Shown: positions 1-6,957 of the stretch, in pieces
Layout: every line of letters starts with the position of its first letter
Numbering within the stretch: the stretch's first letter is position 1
Assembly (NCBI GenBank): GCA_948479395.1
Contig: CAOLUI010000033.1
Coordinates: 1-11,196, forward strand
From: an uncultured Bacilli bacterium
Lineage (GTDB): Bacteria; Bacillota_I; Bacilli_A; RF39; UBA660
Length of the DNA: 11,196 nucleotides
Direction of reading: 5' to 3'
Made by a program: the position numbers and the translations under genes
Notes under the pieces: model-generated
Database searches by the model: none
What the model was told of the DNA's origin: nothing
The model's input: only the letters and a program-made list of their open reading frames with translations

Positions 1-94
1 ATCAAATTTTTAGGCAAAAGAAAACACTTATAAAAATTTATAAATGTTTATTTTTATATCAAAATTTCTATCAACTAATTATCATTTAACTAAT

Positions 95-117
95 AAAAAA
101 AATGACTTTAATCACTT
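95..117 (-). terminator. Possible weak Rho-independent terminator after the metallophosphoesterase gene
   Basis: On the minus strand a short hairpin (AAGTGA, loop TTAAAG, TCATTT; six pairs including one G-U) is followed by a run of T. It lies about 50 bases past the metallophosphoesterase stop codon. The stem is short and AT-rich, so this is only a candidate. I see no gene, promoter or repeat that I can support in the rest of positions 1-168. Confidence 0.35.
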
Positions 118-168
118 ACAATAATTTTCTTTTTATTTTAAAAAATTACTAAAACTTTAGATAAATTT

Positions 169-1026
169 CTATCTTCCTTTTTTTTCTAATTCCGTTTCAT
201 CAATACCCATATAAAGCAGAGAATCTCTTACCTTTTTAGTATCATTAGGAGAATAAGGAGCATTTTTCTCTTTTTGTAATTTTATCATATCAAAATAAAC
301 ATTTTTTAAAGTATCTTTATATGGAATTTTAATGATTTCAACACTAAACCCATTATTTAAATTTTTATCATCAACAATTACATAAGTTAAATAAGAATTA
401 ATTTGCGTAAAATAATCGCCATTTTTTTCTACTAATTTTGAATTTTCTCCAACACTACCAACATTAACAATAGCGCGCATTTTATCAGATAATACTATGG
501 TTTTAGTTTTATCTTGTAAATCTAATTTATGATCTTTCTCAATTCCTACAAAATCTTGATGCGTATGGCCAACAAAAGAAATTTGTGGCTCAGAAGAAAA
601 AAACATTTTTCTATAATCTAACATTTCTCGATCTTTATAACTAGTTCTACTATTATCTTGCAAAGGATTAAACATTTCTTCTAAACTTTCTGGCGTAGAA
701 TGATATAAATTAACCAACACTTTATTAACCATAATTTGTTCTTGAAGTGGAAGAGAATCTAAATATTCGATTCGCTCAAGACCCAATTTAGCCCTAGCAA
801 ATCGATAATTTTCATTATTAACCACCAAATCATCACAATTTCCCTTTAATATCAAATCAGCATTTTGACGTACAGCATCCACGACTTCACGAGGATAAAA
901 ATATTTTGTCACTAAATCTCCTAAACAAATAATTTTATCAACATTTCTCTTTTCGATATCTTTTAAAGTAATATTTAAAGCATCTATATTAGCATGCAAA
1001 TCAGAAATAATTGCAATTTTTGTCAT
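169..1026 (-). CDS. Calcineurin-like metallophosphoesterase family protein
   Basis: This is a 285-aa cytosolic protein of the calcineurin-like metallophosphoesterase superfamily, which hydrolyses phosphomono- or phosphodiesters using two metal ions. The metal-ligand motifs appear in order: SDLH at residues 8-11 (D9, H11), GDLV at 36-39 (D37), GNCD at 62-65 (N63), H109 in a YHS context, and GHTH at 153-156. There is no signal peptide or membrane segment. It is longer than the minimal YfcE/MJ0936-type enzymes, with about 100 residues after the GHTH motif that I do not recognise as a domain. The ATG start follows an AGAGG ribosome binding site. It is a single-gene unit with its own promoter, downstream of the ileS terminator. 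The substrate cannot be read from sequence; nucleotide, cyclic nucleotide and phosphoprotein are all possible. The family call is secure and the specific function is unknown. Confidence 0.9.
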   Translation of the reverse strand: MTKIAIISDLHANIDALNITLKDIEKRNVDKIICLGDLVTKYFYPREVVDAVRQNADLILKGNCDDLVVNNENYRFARAKLGLERIEYLDSLPLQEQIMVNKVLVNLYHSTPESLEEMFNPLQDNSRTSYKDREMLDYRKMFFSSEPQISFVGHTHQDFVGIEKDHKLDLQDKTKTIVLSDKMRAIVNVGSVGENSKLVEKNGDYFTQINSYLTYVIVDDKNLNNGFSVEIIKIPYKDTLKNVYFDMIKLQKEKNAPYSPNDTKKVRDSLLYMGIDETELEKKGR

Positions 1027-1064
1027 ATAATTACCTCTTTTCTAAGGATTTCTTTATATATTCT

Positions 1065-1093
1065 ATTATACATTATTAAAAATTATTTATTAA
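1065..1093 (-). promoter_or_regulatory. Putative SigA promoter for the metallophosphoesterase gene
   Basis: On the minus strand a perfect TATAAT -10 (1065-1070) lies 17 bases downstream of TTAATA (1088-1093), a 4/6 match to TTGACA. It sits between the ileS terminator and the metallophosphoesterase, leaving a 5' leader of about 30 bases. The surrounding sequence is AT-rich, so the -35 match could be chance. The -10 and the position support it. Confidence 0.55.
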
Positions 1094-1123
1094 AATTAAT
1101 AATAAAATAGACAAAAAATTGAC

Positions 1124-1160
1124 AAAAAAAGAAAACCCTTTATATATTTTTAAAGAGTTT
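1124..1160 (-). terminator. Rho-independent terminator of ileS, overlapping its stop codon
   Basis: On the minus strand a 10-bp stem (1151-1160 with 1133-1142) with one G-U pair and an 8-base loop is followed by a T-rich tract ending in seven T (1130-1124). The 5' arm of the stem contains the last three ileS codons and the TAA stop begins within it. On the plus strand the G-U pair becomes a C-A mismatch and there is no T-run, so the element works in the minus direction only. Confidence 0.9.
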
Positions 1161-4100
1161 CAATTTCTATATAAACTTCATGATTATTTAAATCATATTT
1201 ATCCCTTAGACTATCTTTAAATTCAATTTCAACTGCTAATGTTTCTTTTTTGATATAATCTTCAAATTTTTCTAAAACTTCTTGAAAAATTTCATCTCCT
1301 TTTACAAATATCTTAATCCTATCTGTAACATTATAATCATTATTTTTTCTTAAATTTTGCACTTTAGACACAAATTCTCTTGCTATACCTTCTAAAATTA
1401 AATCATTAGAAAGTTCTGTATTTAAAATAATAAAATTATTATTTTCCATTCCTACATTAAAGCCCTCTTTTGATTCAATTTTAATATCAATCATATTTGA
1501 ATTTACTTTGTATTCTTCATTGGCAATCATTATTTTAATTTCCTGTTTATTGTTTAATCTTTCTATATCTTCTTTTGATAATTTTTCTAATTGTTCTTGA
1601 AATTCTTTGATTTTAGGCCCAAATATTTTTCCTACTTCCCTAAAATTTGGTTTTACAGACAAATTCATATATTCACTTAAATTATCTACAAATATGACTT
1701 CTTTAACATTTAACTCTTCTTTTATTAAAGGAATTAAATCATTTAATATTTTTTCATTTTTTCCATCAATTAATACTTCTTTTAATGGTTGTCTTACTTT
1801 TATTTTTGTATTTTCTCGTACAAATCTACCAATACTTATTAAACTTCTAACTAAATCCATTTTTTCTTCTAATTCTCTATCTATTAACGCTTCATTTACT
1901 TTTGGATAATTAGCTAAATGAACTGATTCTTCATTCGTTAAATTGCGATATATTTCTTCTGTAATAAAAGGCGTAATAGGAGCAATAAGTTTAGCAATAC
2001 CAACTAAAACTTCATATGTAGTCATATATACACTTTTTTTAGAATCATTTAAAGTACTTCCCCAAAATCTATTTCTATTTCTTCTAATATACCAATTTGA
2101 CAAATCATCAGAAATAAAATTAGTTACATACCTAACTACTTTATTTAAATCATATTCATCAAATGATTCAATTACATTTTTTACTAAATTATTATATTTT
2201 GATAATAACCACTTATCAATCTCTTCCCGTTTTTCATAACTTATTTGACATTCATCAATATCAATTTCGTCAACATTAGCATACATGGCAAAAAAATTAT
2301 AAGTATTTTTAAGCGGATTTAAAAACTTTGAATAAACTTCCTTTAATCCTTTAAAATCAAAACGAAGTGGCGTCCAAACAGGAGATACATATGGAAGATA
2401 AAACCTTGTTACATCAGCACCATACTCTTTCATTGTTGTAAAAGGTTCTACAATATTTCCTTTACTTTTACTCATTTTTTTCCCTTCAGCATCTTGAACA
2501 TGAGCATTTACTAAAACATTCTTATATGGCGAACATCCCTTTAGAAAGACCGAAATTACAAGTAAAGTATAAAACCATCCTCTAGTCTGATCAATTCCCT
2601 CACAAATAAAATCCGCCGGAAATTGAGAATTAAAAAGTTTTTCATTTTCAAAAGGATAATGATACTGGGCAAAAGGCATTGATCCAGAATCAAACCAACA
2701 ATCTAAAACATCCAAAATACGCGTCATTTCACTTCCACATTTATTACATTTAAGTTTAATATCATCAACATATGGACGATGCAATTCAATCGCTTTTTCA
2801 TCAATCGGATTTATCGCCATACTTGTTAATTCTCTTCTAGAACCCACCATAACTTCATGGCCACAAGAACATTTCCATAATGGAATAGGTGTTCCCCAAT
2901 AACGATTTCTTGAAATCGCCCAATCCTTTAATTCCTCTAACCAGTTGCCAAAACGCTTTTCCCCAACATAAGAAGGGTACCAATTAACTTTATTATTAGC
3001 CTCAATAATTTTATCTTTAAATTTAGTTGTTTCAATATAATAACTTGGTTTAGCATAATAAATTAAAGGTGTATCACATCTCCAACAATGCGGATAATTA
3101 TGAACCATCTTTTGTTTTTTAAATAGTTTATCATTTTCCTTCAAATATTTAATAACATCCAAATCCGCTTCAAAAACGAATTTTCCCTTCCATAATCCTT
3201 CATTATAACAACCATCTTCTCCCACTGGATTTAAATATGGCAGATTATAATTTTTACCTACTTTGGCATCATCTTCCCCAAAAGCTGGAGCAATATGAAC
3301 AATACCTGTTCCTGAATCCATTGTGACATAATTATCACATGTTACAAAAAAAGCTTTTTTATTTACCTCTAATTCCGGTATTAATTGTTCATATTCTTGA
3401 TATTCTAAATCTCTTCCTTTATACTTTTCTATTATTTTGTAATCATTCTCTAAAATATTAGATATTAATTTTTCGGCTAAAATAAATTTTGTTCCTCTTG
3501 ATTCTACTAAAACATAATTTTCTTCGGGATTAACGCACAAAGCTACATTTGCAATCAAGGTCCACGGAGTTGTTGTCCATACTAAAAAATATATATCACT
3601 ATTTTTCTTTTTCATTGGAACAATAACTGTTTCAACACTAGTTTCTTTATAACCTTGGGCTACCTCATGAGAAGCAAGTCCGGTACCACATCGTGGACAA
3701 TAAGGAAGAATTTTGCTTCCCAAATATAAATATCCTTCATCAAAAAATTTTTTAAGAATCCACCATTCTGTTTCAATATAATCATTATTATAAGTAATAT
3801 AAGGATTTTTTAAATCGATAAATTGGCCCATTTTACTAGTAAGTTCTGTAAAAGTCTTTTCATTTTCCCAAACACTTTCGCGACATTTTTGATTAAACTT
3901 ATCAATCCCATAATTTTCAATATCACTCTTACTATTAAATCCTAATTTCTTTTCCACCTGTAGTTCTACAGGAAGACCATGAGTATCCCACCCAATTTTA
4001 CGCAATACTTTGTATCCTTGCATCGTTTTATATTTACAAAAAGTATCTTTTAAAAATTTAGCTAACATATGGTGAAGTCCTGGATGCCCATTAGCTGTTG

Positions 4101-4248
4101 CTGGTCCATCATAAAAAACCCAATAAGGAGCATTTTCCCGATTTGCAATAGTTTTATCTAAAATTTCATTAACACTTCCCCAAGAAGCTAAAATATCTTC
4201 TTCTACTTCATTAACTAATCTTTTATCTAAACTTTTAAAATTCTTCAT
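1150..4248 (-). CDS. ileS: Isoleucyl-tRNA synthetase, IleS2-like, with altered HIGH motif (GLHH)
   Basis: It charges tRNA-Ile with isoleucine using ATP, in the cytosol. At 1032 aa it fits the longer eukaryote-like IleS2 type rather than the roughly 920-940 aa IleS1 type. Visible parts in order: the class I signature at 57-60 reads GLHH in a GHPGLHH context instead of HIGH; GWDTHGLPVE at 86-95; CPRC at 184-187; the CP1 editing-domain motif WTTTPWT at 224-230 and its GTGIVHIAPAFGEDD segment; CWRC at 388-391; a cysteine cluster at C460, C462, C501 and C504 that may bind zinc; an intact KMSKS at 591-595; then the anticodon-binding helical domain and a C-terminal extension. The ATG start follows a strong GGAG ribosome binding site. 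It is the second gene after the isoleucine T-box and is followed by a strong terminator, so its transcription should rise when tRNA-Ile is uncharged. Confidence 0.97.
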   Translation of the reverse strand: MKNFKSLDKRLVNEVEEDILASWGSVNEILDKTIANRENAPYWVFYDGPATANGHPGLHHMLAKFLKDTFCKYKTMQGYKVLRKIGWDTHGLPVELQVEKKLGFNSKSDIENYGIDKFNQKCRESVWENEKTFTELTSKMGQFIDLKNPYITYNNDYIETEWWILKKFFDEGYLYLGSKILPYCPRCGTGLASHEVAQGYKETSVETVIVPMKKKNSDIYFLVWTTTPWTLIANVALCVNPEENYVLVESRGTKFILAEKLISNILENDYKIIEKYKGRDLEYQEYEQLIPELEVNKKAFFVTCDNYVTMDSGTGIVHIAPAFGEDDAKVGKNYNLPYLNPVGEDGCYNEGLWKGKFVFEADLDVIKYLKENDKLFKKQKMVHNYPHCWRCDTPLIYYAKPSYYIETTKFKDKIIEANNKVNWYPSYVGEKRFGNWLEELKDWAISRNRYWGTPIPLWKCSCGHEVMVGSRRELTSMAINPIDEKAIELHRPYVDDIKLKCNKCGSEMTRILDVLDCWFDSGSMPFAQYHYPFENEKLFNSQFPADFICEGIDQTRGWFYTLLVISVFLKGCSPYKNVLVNAHVQDAEGKKMSKSKGNIVEPFTTMKEYGADVTRFYLPYVSPVWTPLRFDFKGLKEVYSKFLNPLKNTYNFFAMYANVDEIDIDECQISYEKREEIDKWLLSKYNNLVKNVIESFDEYDLNKVVRYVTNFISDDLSNWYIRRNRNRFWGSTLNDSKKSVYMTTYEVLVGIAKLIAPITPFITEEIYRNLTNEESVHLANYPKVNEALIDRELEEKMDLVRSLISIGRFVRENTKIKVRQPLKEVLIDGKNEKILNDLIPLIKEELNVKEVIFVDNLSEYMNLSVKPNFREVGKIFGPKIKEFQEQLEKLSKEDIERLNNKQEIKIMIANEEYKVNSNMIDIKIESKEGFNVGMENNNFIILNTELSNDLILEGIAREFVSKVQNLRKNNDYNVTDRIKIFVKGDEIFQEVLEKFEDYIKKETLAVEIEFKDSLRDKYDLNNHEVYIEIETL

Positions 4249-4262
4249 AACAATCTCTCCTT

Positions 4263-4793
4263 CTATCTTTTTAAACTATCTAACATAAACTCTTCTTTAG
4301 CCGCATTTATAAACTCTTCCATTTCCTCATAATTAATATCTAAATGTAAGCCTTGTTTTTTATTAAATTTAGCCAAATGCAATAAATATTCAGGATAATC
4401 ACTATAACCTAAATACGCTTCCAATTGTTCACAACTAAGAAAAAATTCTGGAAAATATATTAAAAAAGCACATTGTTCTTCTTTCAAAAAATCCATATCA
4501 TAAACAATATCATATACATTTAAATTTTCGATAATCAAAATTCCTTTATCTCCTAAAATATCTAACAACTTATTTCTTACATCATCAGTTGCAGCATCAA
4601 CAGGATAATCATCATAAGAAATTGTTTCATCTATTTCTAAAGCCAAGCTACGACATAACTTTGCAAATCTTGGTGATTTTTTCATATGATCTCGATAATA
4701 CTCAATATGAAATTCAAAATTAGTTATCGGAATCTTCTCTATTACCCCATCTGGATAAATTAAAATTATAGCATAATTTTGTAATTCTTTCAT
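4263..4793 (-). CDS. Hypothetical protein between the isoleucine T-box and ileS
   Basis: This 176-aa acidic protein has no family that I recognise. It has no signal peptide, membrane segment or nucleotide-binding motif, and appears to be a soluble alpha/beta protein. The N-terminus looks beta-rich (hydrophobic residues 8-13 and a PDG turn) and the C-terminal half is mostly charged helix. The ATG at 4793 has a near-perfect GGAGG ribosome binding site (4801-4805) seven bases upstream. The stop lies 14 bases before the ileS start with no terminator between, so the two genes are co-transcribed. Its promoter-proximal position behind the T-box means its expression should follow isoleucine tRNA charging. 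That context suggests, but does not show, a role in isoleucine or translation homeostasis. It could also simply be carried along. Confidence 0.85.
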   Translation of the reverse strand: MKELQNYAIILIYPDGVIEKIPITNFEFHIEYYRDHMKKSPRFAKLCRSLALEIDETISYDDYPVDAATDDVRNKLLDILGDKGILIIENLNVYDIVYDMDFLKEEQCAFLIYFPEFFLSCEQLEAYLGYSDYPEYLLHLAKFNKKQGLHLDINYEEMEEFINAAKEEFMLDSLKR

Positions 4794-4807
4794 TTCATTT
4801 CCTCCAA

Positions 4808-5015
4808 AATAAAAAGGTCATACCAAAGGACGAAAAAATTCGTGGTACCACCTTATTTTCTTCTCTTAAATTATAACGCATTCTATCTGCGAAATATCTT
4901 ACTCTTTTCAGATATTTAACTCTCAAGTGATTTTCTATAAGCTTTATTTATTTGTTTTCACCAACCACAAACTCTCTTTTAAATAAATACTTATATACTC
5001 CTCTTGTTCTTCGTT
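4808..5015 (-). ncRNA. T-box riboswitch, isoleucine-specific (AUC specifier), transcription-termination type
   Basis: This leader RNA senses uncharged tRNA-Ile. Stem I is well formed: CAAG (5006-5003) pairs with CTTG (4927-4924). Above it is a specifier loop with AGTA (4999-4996) opposite GAA (4935-4933), the loop-E arrangement. A long helix 4995-4981 pairs with 4950-4936, and the distal loop carries GAGAG and GGTTGGTG. The specifier triplet is ATC (4931-4929), an isoleucine codon. Stem II (4917-4892) and a small stem III (4891-4877) follow. The T-box sequence AAGGTGGTACCACG spans 4854-4841; its TGGT should pair with the ACCA end of a tRNA with discriminator A, as expected for tRNA-Ile. The competing terminator pairs AAGGT/ACCTT and TACCA/TGGTA and ends in a T-run near 4815. 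It lies directly upstream of the 176-aa gene and ileS. Confidence 0.96.
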
Positions 5016-5021
5016 TTTCTT

Positions 5022-5050
5022 AGTATATTATTTTTATTTTTCTCTGTCAA
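5022..5050 (-). promoter_or_regulatory. Strong SigA promoter of the T-box-ileS operon
   Basis: On the minus strand a consensus TTGACA -35 (5045-5050) is separated by exactly 17 bases from TATACT (5022-5027). Transcription should start near 5015, a few bases before T-box stem I. The -35 hexamer overlaps the TGA stop codon (5047-5049) of the upstream small gene. Confidence 0.9.
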
Positions 5051-5283
5051 GCTGCACTCACAATATTTCGATATTTAGTTATATAAGCATTTAAAGCTCT
5101 TTTGTATTCTTCTTCCGTATCTAACCCTACTAAATATTCCTCATTTTCTTCAATTTTTCTAATACATACTTGCTTATTCTCTTTTTCTGTTACTGAAGCT
5201 AAATATACATAATTGATTTTTTCAATTTCCAAAATATCTAAAATTAAATAATCTTTAGAGTCTTCTAGCGTTACTATTTCCAT
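5047..5283 (-). CDS. Small DUF1292 (YrzB)-like protein
   Basis: This 78-aa acidic cytosolic protein has a composition and pattern resembling the DUF1292/YrzB family found across Firmicutes, whose function is unknown. The likeness is an N-terminal beta strand, a hydrophobic YVYLASV strand near residues 25-31 followed by a charged turn, an IRKIEENEEY segment at about 41-50, and a C-terminal acidic helix (TEEEYKRALNAY). The match is by pattern only, without alignment. The ATG start is preceded by AGAGG about ten bases upstream. The first 29 bases overlap the end of the upstream membrane-protein gene in another frame, which suggests translational coupling. The stop is TGA, which supports the standard genetic code. 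That stop lies within the -35 box of the next promoter. Confidence 0.75.
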   Translation of the reverse strand: MEIVTLEDSKDYLILDILEIEKINYVYLASVTEKENKQVCIRKIEENEEYLVGLDTEEEYKRALNAYITKYRNIVSAA

Positions 5284-6004
5284 TTAAAAGATGCCTCTTT
5301 TCTTCAATCAATTTATCTCCAACATATTTTTTCCATGCTTCTTTATCTGCTAAATTATTTTTATGTAAAAAATCATCGATATTCTCATAATTTGTTCCAT
5401 ACATCTCATTAAAATTAATTAAATACGTATCTATATCATGAGTTTTGCACCATTTATCTAAAGAATTTAATGCTAAATAAAAAGCAACAATCGGATCATC
5501 ATTTATTTCACAAGCACTAGCTATTATATCTTTTTCATCATGCCAATGAATTGTTTTAAACTCTTTAACTTCTTCATCCAACACATTTTTAAAATGAGTA
5601 TTAGGTTTAACATATACATTATTAAACTCATTTAATTTCCCATTCAAAAATCTTTCTTGCTTAAAATCTACAACCACATCCTTAGCTATTCTAATAATAG
5701 TAGGAGAAGCAACTCCACCAGCAATCACAAACAAGCAAGCTCCTACCGCAAAAGCTTTTTTAGAAATATTTACCCTTCTTCTTTTAAACCTTACTTTATC
5801 TTTAATACCCACACTACTATCTAAAGTTTTTTTTGAAACTTCATTTATATAACTAATATTATCACTAATAAATTCACTTTCTAACTCATCTAATTTATTA
5901 AATGTTTCCTCCTTAAGTTCATCAAGTTGCTTCATTAAATCTCTTTCAACCATTTGTCTTTTAGTCTCACCTGATAAATACCAATAATCACTTTTGGGCA
6001 TCAT
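5255..6004 (-). CDS. Hypothetical single-pass membrane protein
   Basis: This 249-aa protein has no family that I recognise. Residues about 15-60 are highly charged and helical with heptad-like spacing, possibly a coiled coil. A basic patch RFKRRR (72-77) is followed by one hydrophobic segment at about 84-106, consistent with an N-terminus inside and a roughly 140-residue C-terminal domain outside. It could resemble an anti-sigma or envelope-sensing factor in shape, but I see no domain that supports such a call. Two adjacent ATG codons (6004 and 6001) follow AAGGTGA; spacing slightly favours the second. It has its own consensus promoter behind dnaI and overlaps the DUF1292-like gene, with which it forms a two-gene unit. 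Confidence 0.85.
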   Translation of the reverse strand: MMPKSDYWYLSGETKRQMVERDLMKQLDELKEETFNKLDELESEFISDNISYINEVSKKTLDSSVGIKDKVRFKRRRVNISKKAFAVGACLFVIAGGVASPTIIRIAKDVVVDFKQERFLNGKLNEFNNVYVKPNTHFKNVLDEEVKEFKTIHWHDEKDIIASACEINDDPIVAFYLALNSLDKWCKTHDIDTYLINFNEMYGTNYENIDDFLHKNNLADKEAWKKYVGDKLIEEKRHLLNGNSNARRL

Positions 6005-6026
6005 ATCACCTTATTCTCTATTACAG

Positions 6027-6056
6027 ATAATACACTTAAAATAGCAATTTTGTCAA
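6027..6056 (-). promoter_or_regulatory. SigA promoter of the membrane protein-DUF1292-like unit
   Basis: On the minus strand a consensus TTGACA (6051-6056) and TATTAT (6027-6032) are separated by 18 bases. The promoter begins ten bases after the dnaI stop codon. I see no terminator between dnaI and this promoter, so read-through from the dnaB-dnaI operon is possible. Confidence 0.75.
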
Positions 6057-6066
6057 TCTTCTACCT

Positions 6067-6957
6067 TCAATTTCTTCGATTTTCACTTATAAGTTCCATA
6101 TCTAAAGTCAACTGTTTTATTCGTTCGATTATTCTTCTTGCTTTAACAAAATCTACTCCATTATTTACTAAAGATAAATGTTGTTCTAATTCTTTTATAG
6201 TCAAATTAGAAGTAAAAAAAGTTGTTTTATGATTATTCATTCTATTTTGTAAAATAGTTCCTAATACTTCATCTCTGCTCCATTCTGTAACTTTTTCAGC
6301 CCCAATATCATCAATAAGTAAAATATCAACATTCATAAAATTTTTCATTTTATAAGCAAAATTTTCCCAATCTTCTTTTAAATCCCTTAAAGCATCTGCC
6401 CAATAAATAACCGAAATATGAATATTTTTATTTTTTTCTAACTCATTTAATAAAGCCGTTAAAAGATAAGTTTTTCCTGAGCCAAAACTTCCATGTAAAT
6501 ATAAACCTTTAAGATTTTTAGCTACTGAAAAATTTTCATAAAAATCATCCATCCATTTTATTACTTTTAATTGATTTTTATCTTTCGTATCAATATTTTT
6601 CATTGTTATTTTCTTAAGCATTTGTTCGTTAGTTTCTTTTTCTTCAATAATTTTTAAATATTTACAAGGTAAATAAGTAAAGTAAATTCTTTTATTTAAA
6701 ACTTTAGGATACGTAATATGACCTTCCAACTTATTTTGACACGCAAACAAACCTTTACAATTTTGGCAATTTTTCATTTCTTTGGCACTATCTTCTAATT
6801 TAGAAGTATATTTAATTAAATCATTAACATTCATTTTTAATGAGGTAACTAAATTAGCAAAAATTTTATTCTTCATTGCTTCTTTAAAATTATCCTCTAA
6901 CTCTTTATTTCTTATATCCAATTTTGTTACTTCTTTTATTCCTTGCACCATCATCAC
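6067..6957 (-). CDS. dnaI: Primosomal protein DnaI, helicase loader ATPase
   Basis: This AAA+ ATPase loads the replicative helicase onto DNA at the origin and at restarting forks, acting with DnaB and DnaD in Bacilli. It is 296 aa, close to the 311 aa of Bacillus subtilis DnaI. The N-terminal half has a likely zinc-binding cluster (C64, C67, C73, C98, with H80 nearby), matching the DnaI helicase-interaction domain. The ATPase domain shows Walker A GSFGSGKT at 156-163, Walker B LLIDD at 213-217, a sensor-1 TSN at 249-251, and a basic RRIIER segment at 274-279 that may hold the arginine finger. The reading frame opens with GTG-ATG-ATG-GTG directly after the dnaB stop. The AGGTGA ribosome binding site overlaps that stop, so the real start may be the GTG at 6948, three codons later. 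It is translationally coupled to dnaB. The stop is TGA. Confidence 0.95.
   Translation of the reverse strand: MMMVQGIKEVTKLDIRNKELEDNFKEAMKNKIFANLVTSLKMNVNDLIKYTSKLEDSAKEMKNCQNCKGLFACQNKLEGHITYPKVLNKRIYFTYLPCKYLKIIEEKETNEQMLKKITMKNIDTKDKNQLKVIKWMDDFYENFSVAKNLKGLYLHGSFGSGKTYLLTALLNELEKNKNIHISVIYWADALRDLKEDWENFAYKMKNFMNVDILLIDDIGAEKVTEWSRDEVLGTILQNRMNNHKTTFFTSNLTIKELEQHLSLVNNGVDFVKARRIIERIKQLTLDMELISENRRN

Noticed and set aside
149..160. Short inverted repeat CTAAA-ac-TTTAG after the metallophosphoesterase gene
   Set aside because: The loop would be only two bases and the stem five AT-rich pairs. In sequence this AT-rich it is likely chance and not a good terminator.
1607..1909. Plus-strand open frame of about 100 codons
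   Set aside because: It lies entirely inside ileS on the opposite strand, has no ribosome binding site and encodes a low-complexity F/S/I/L-rich product, as expected from the reverse of a lysine- and glutamate-rich gene.
1943..2239. Plus-strand open frame of about 98 codons
   Set aside because: It is antisense to ileS, with no promoter, ribosome binding site or recognisable protein.
6050..6232. Plus-strand open frame of about 60 codons
   Set aside because: It is antisense to the conserved ATPase region of dnaI and has no supporting signals.
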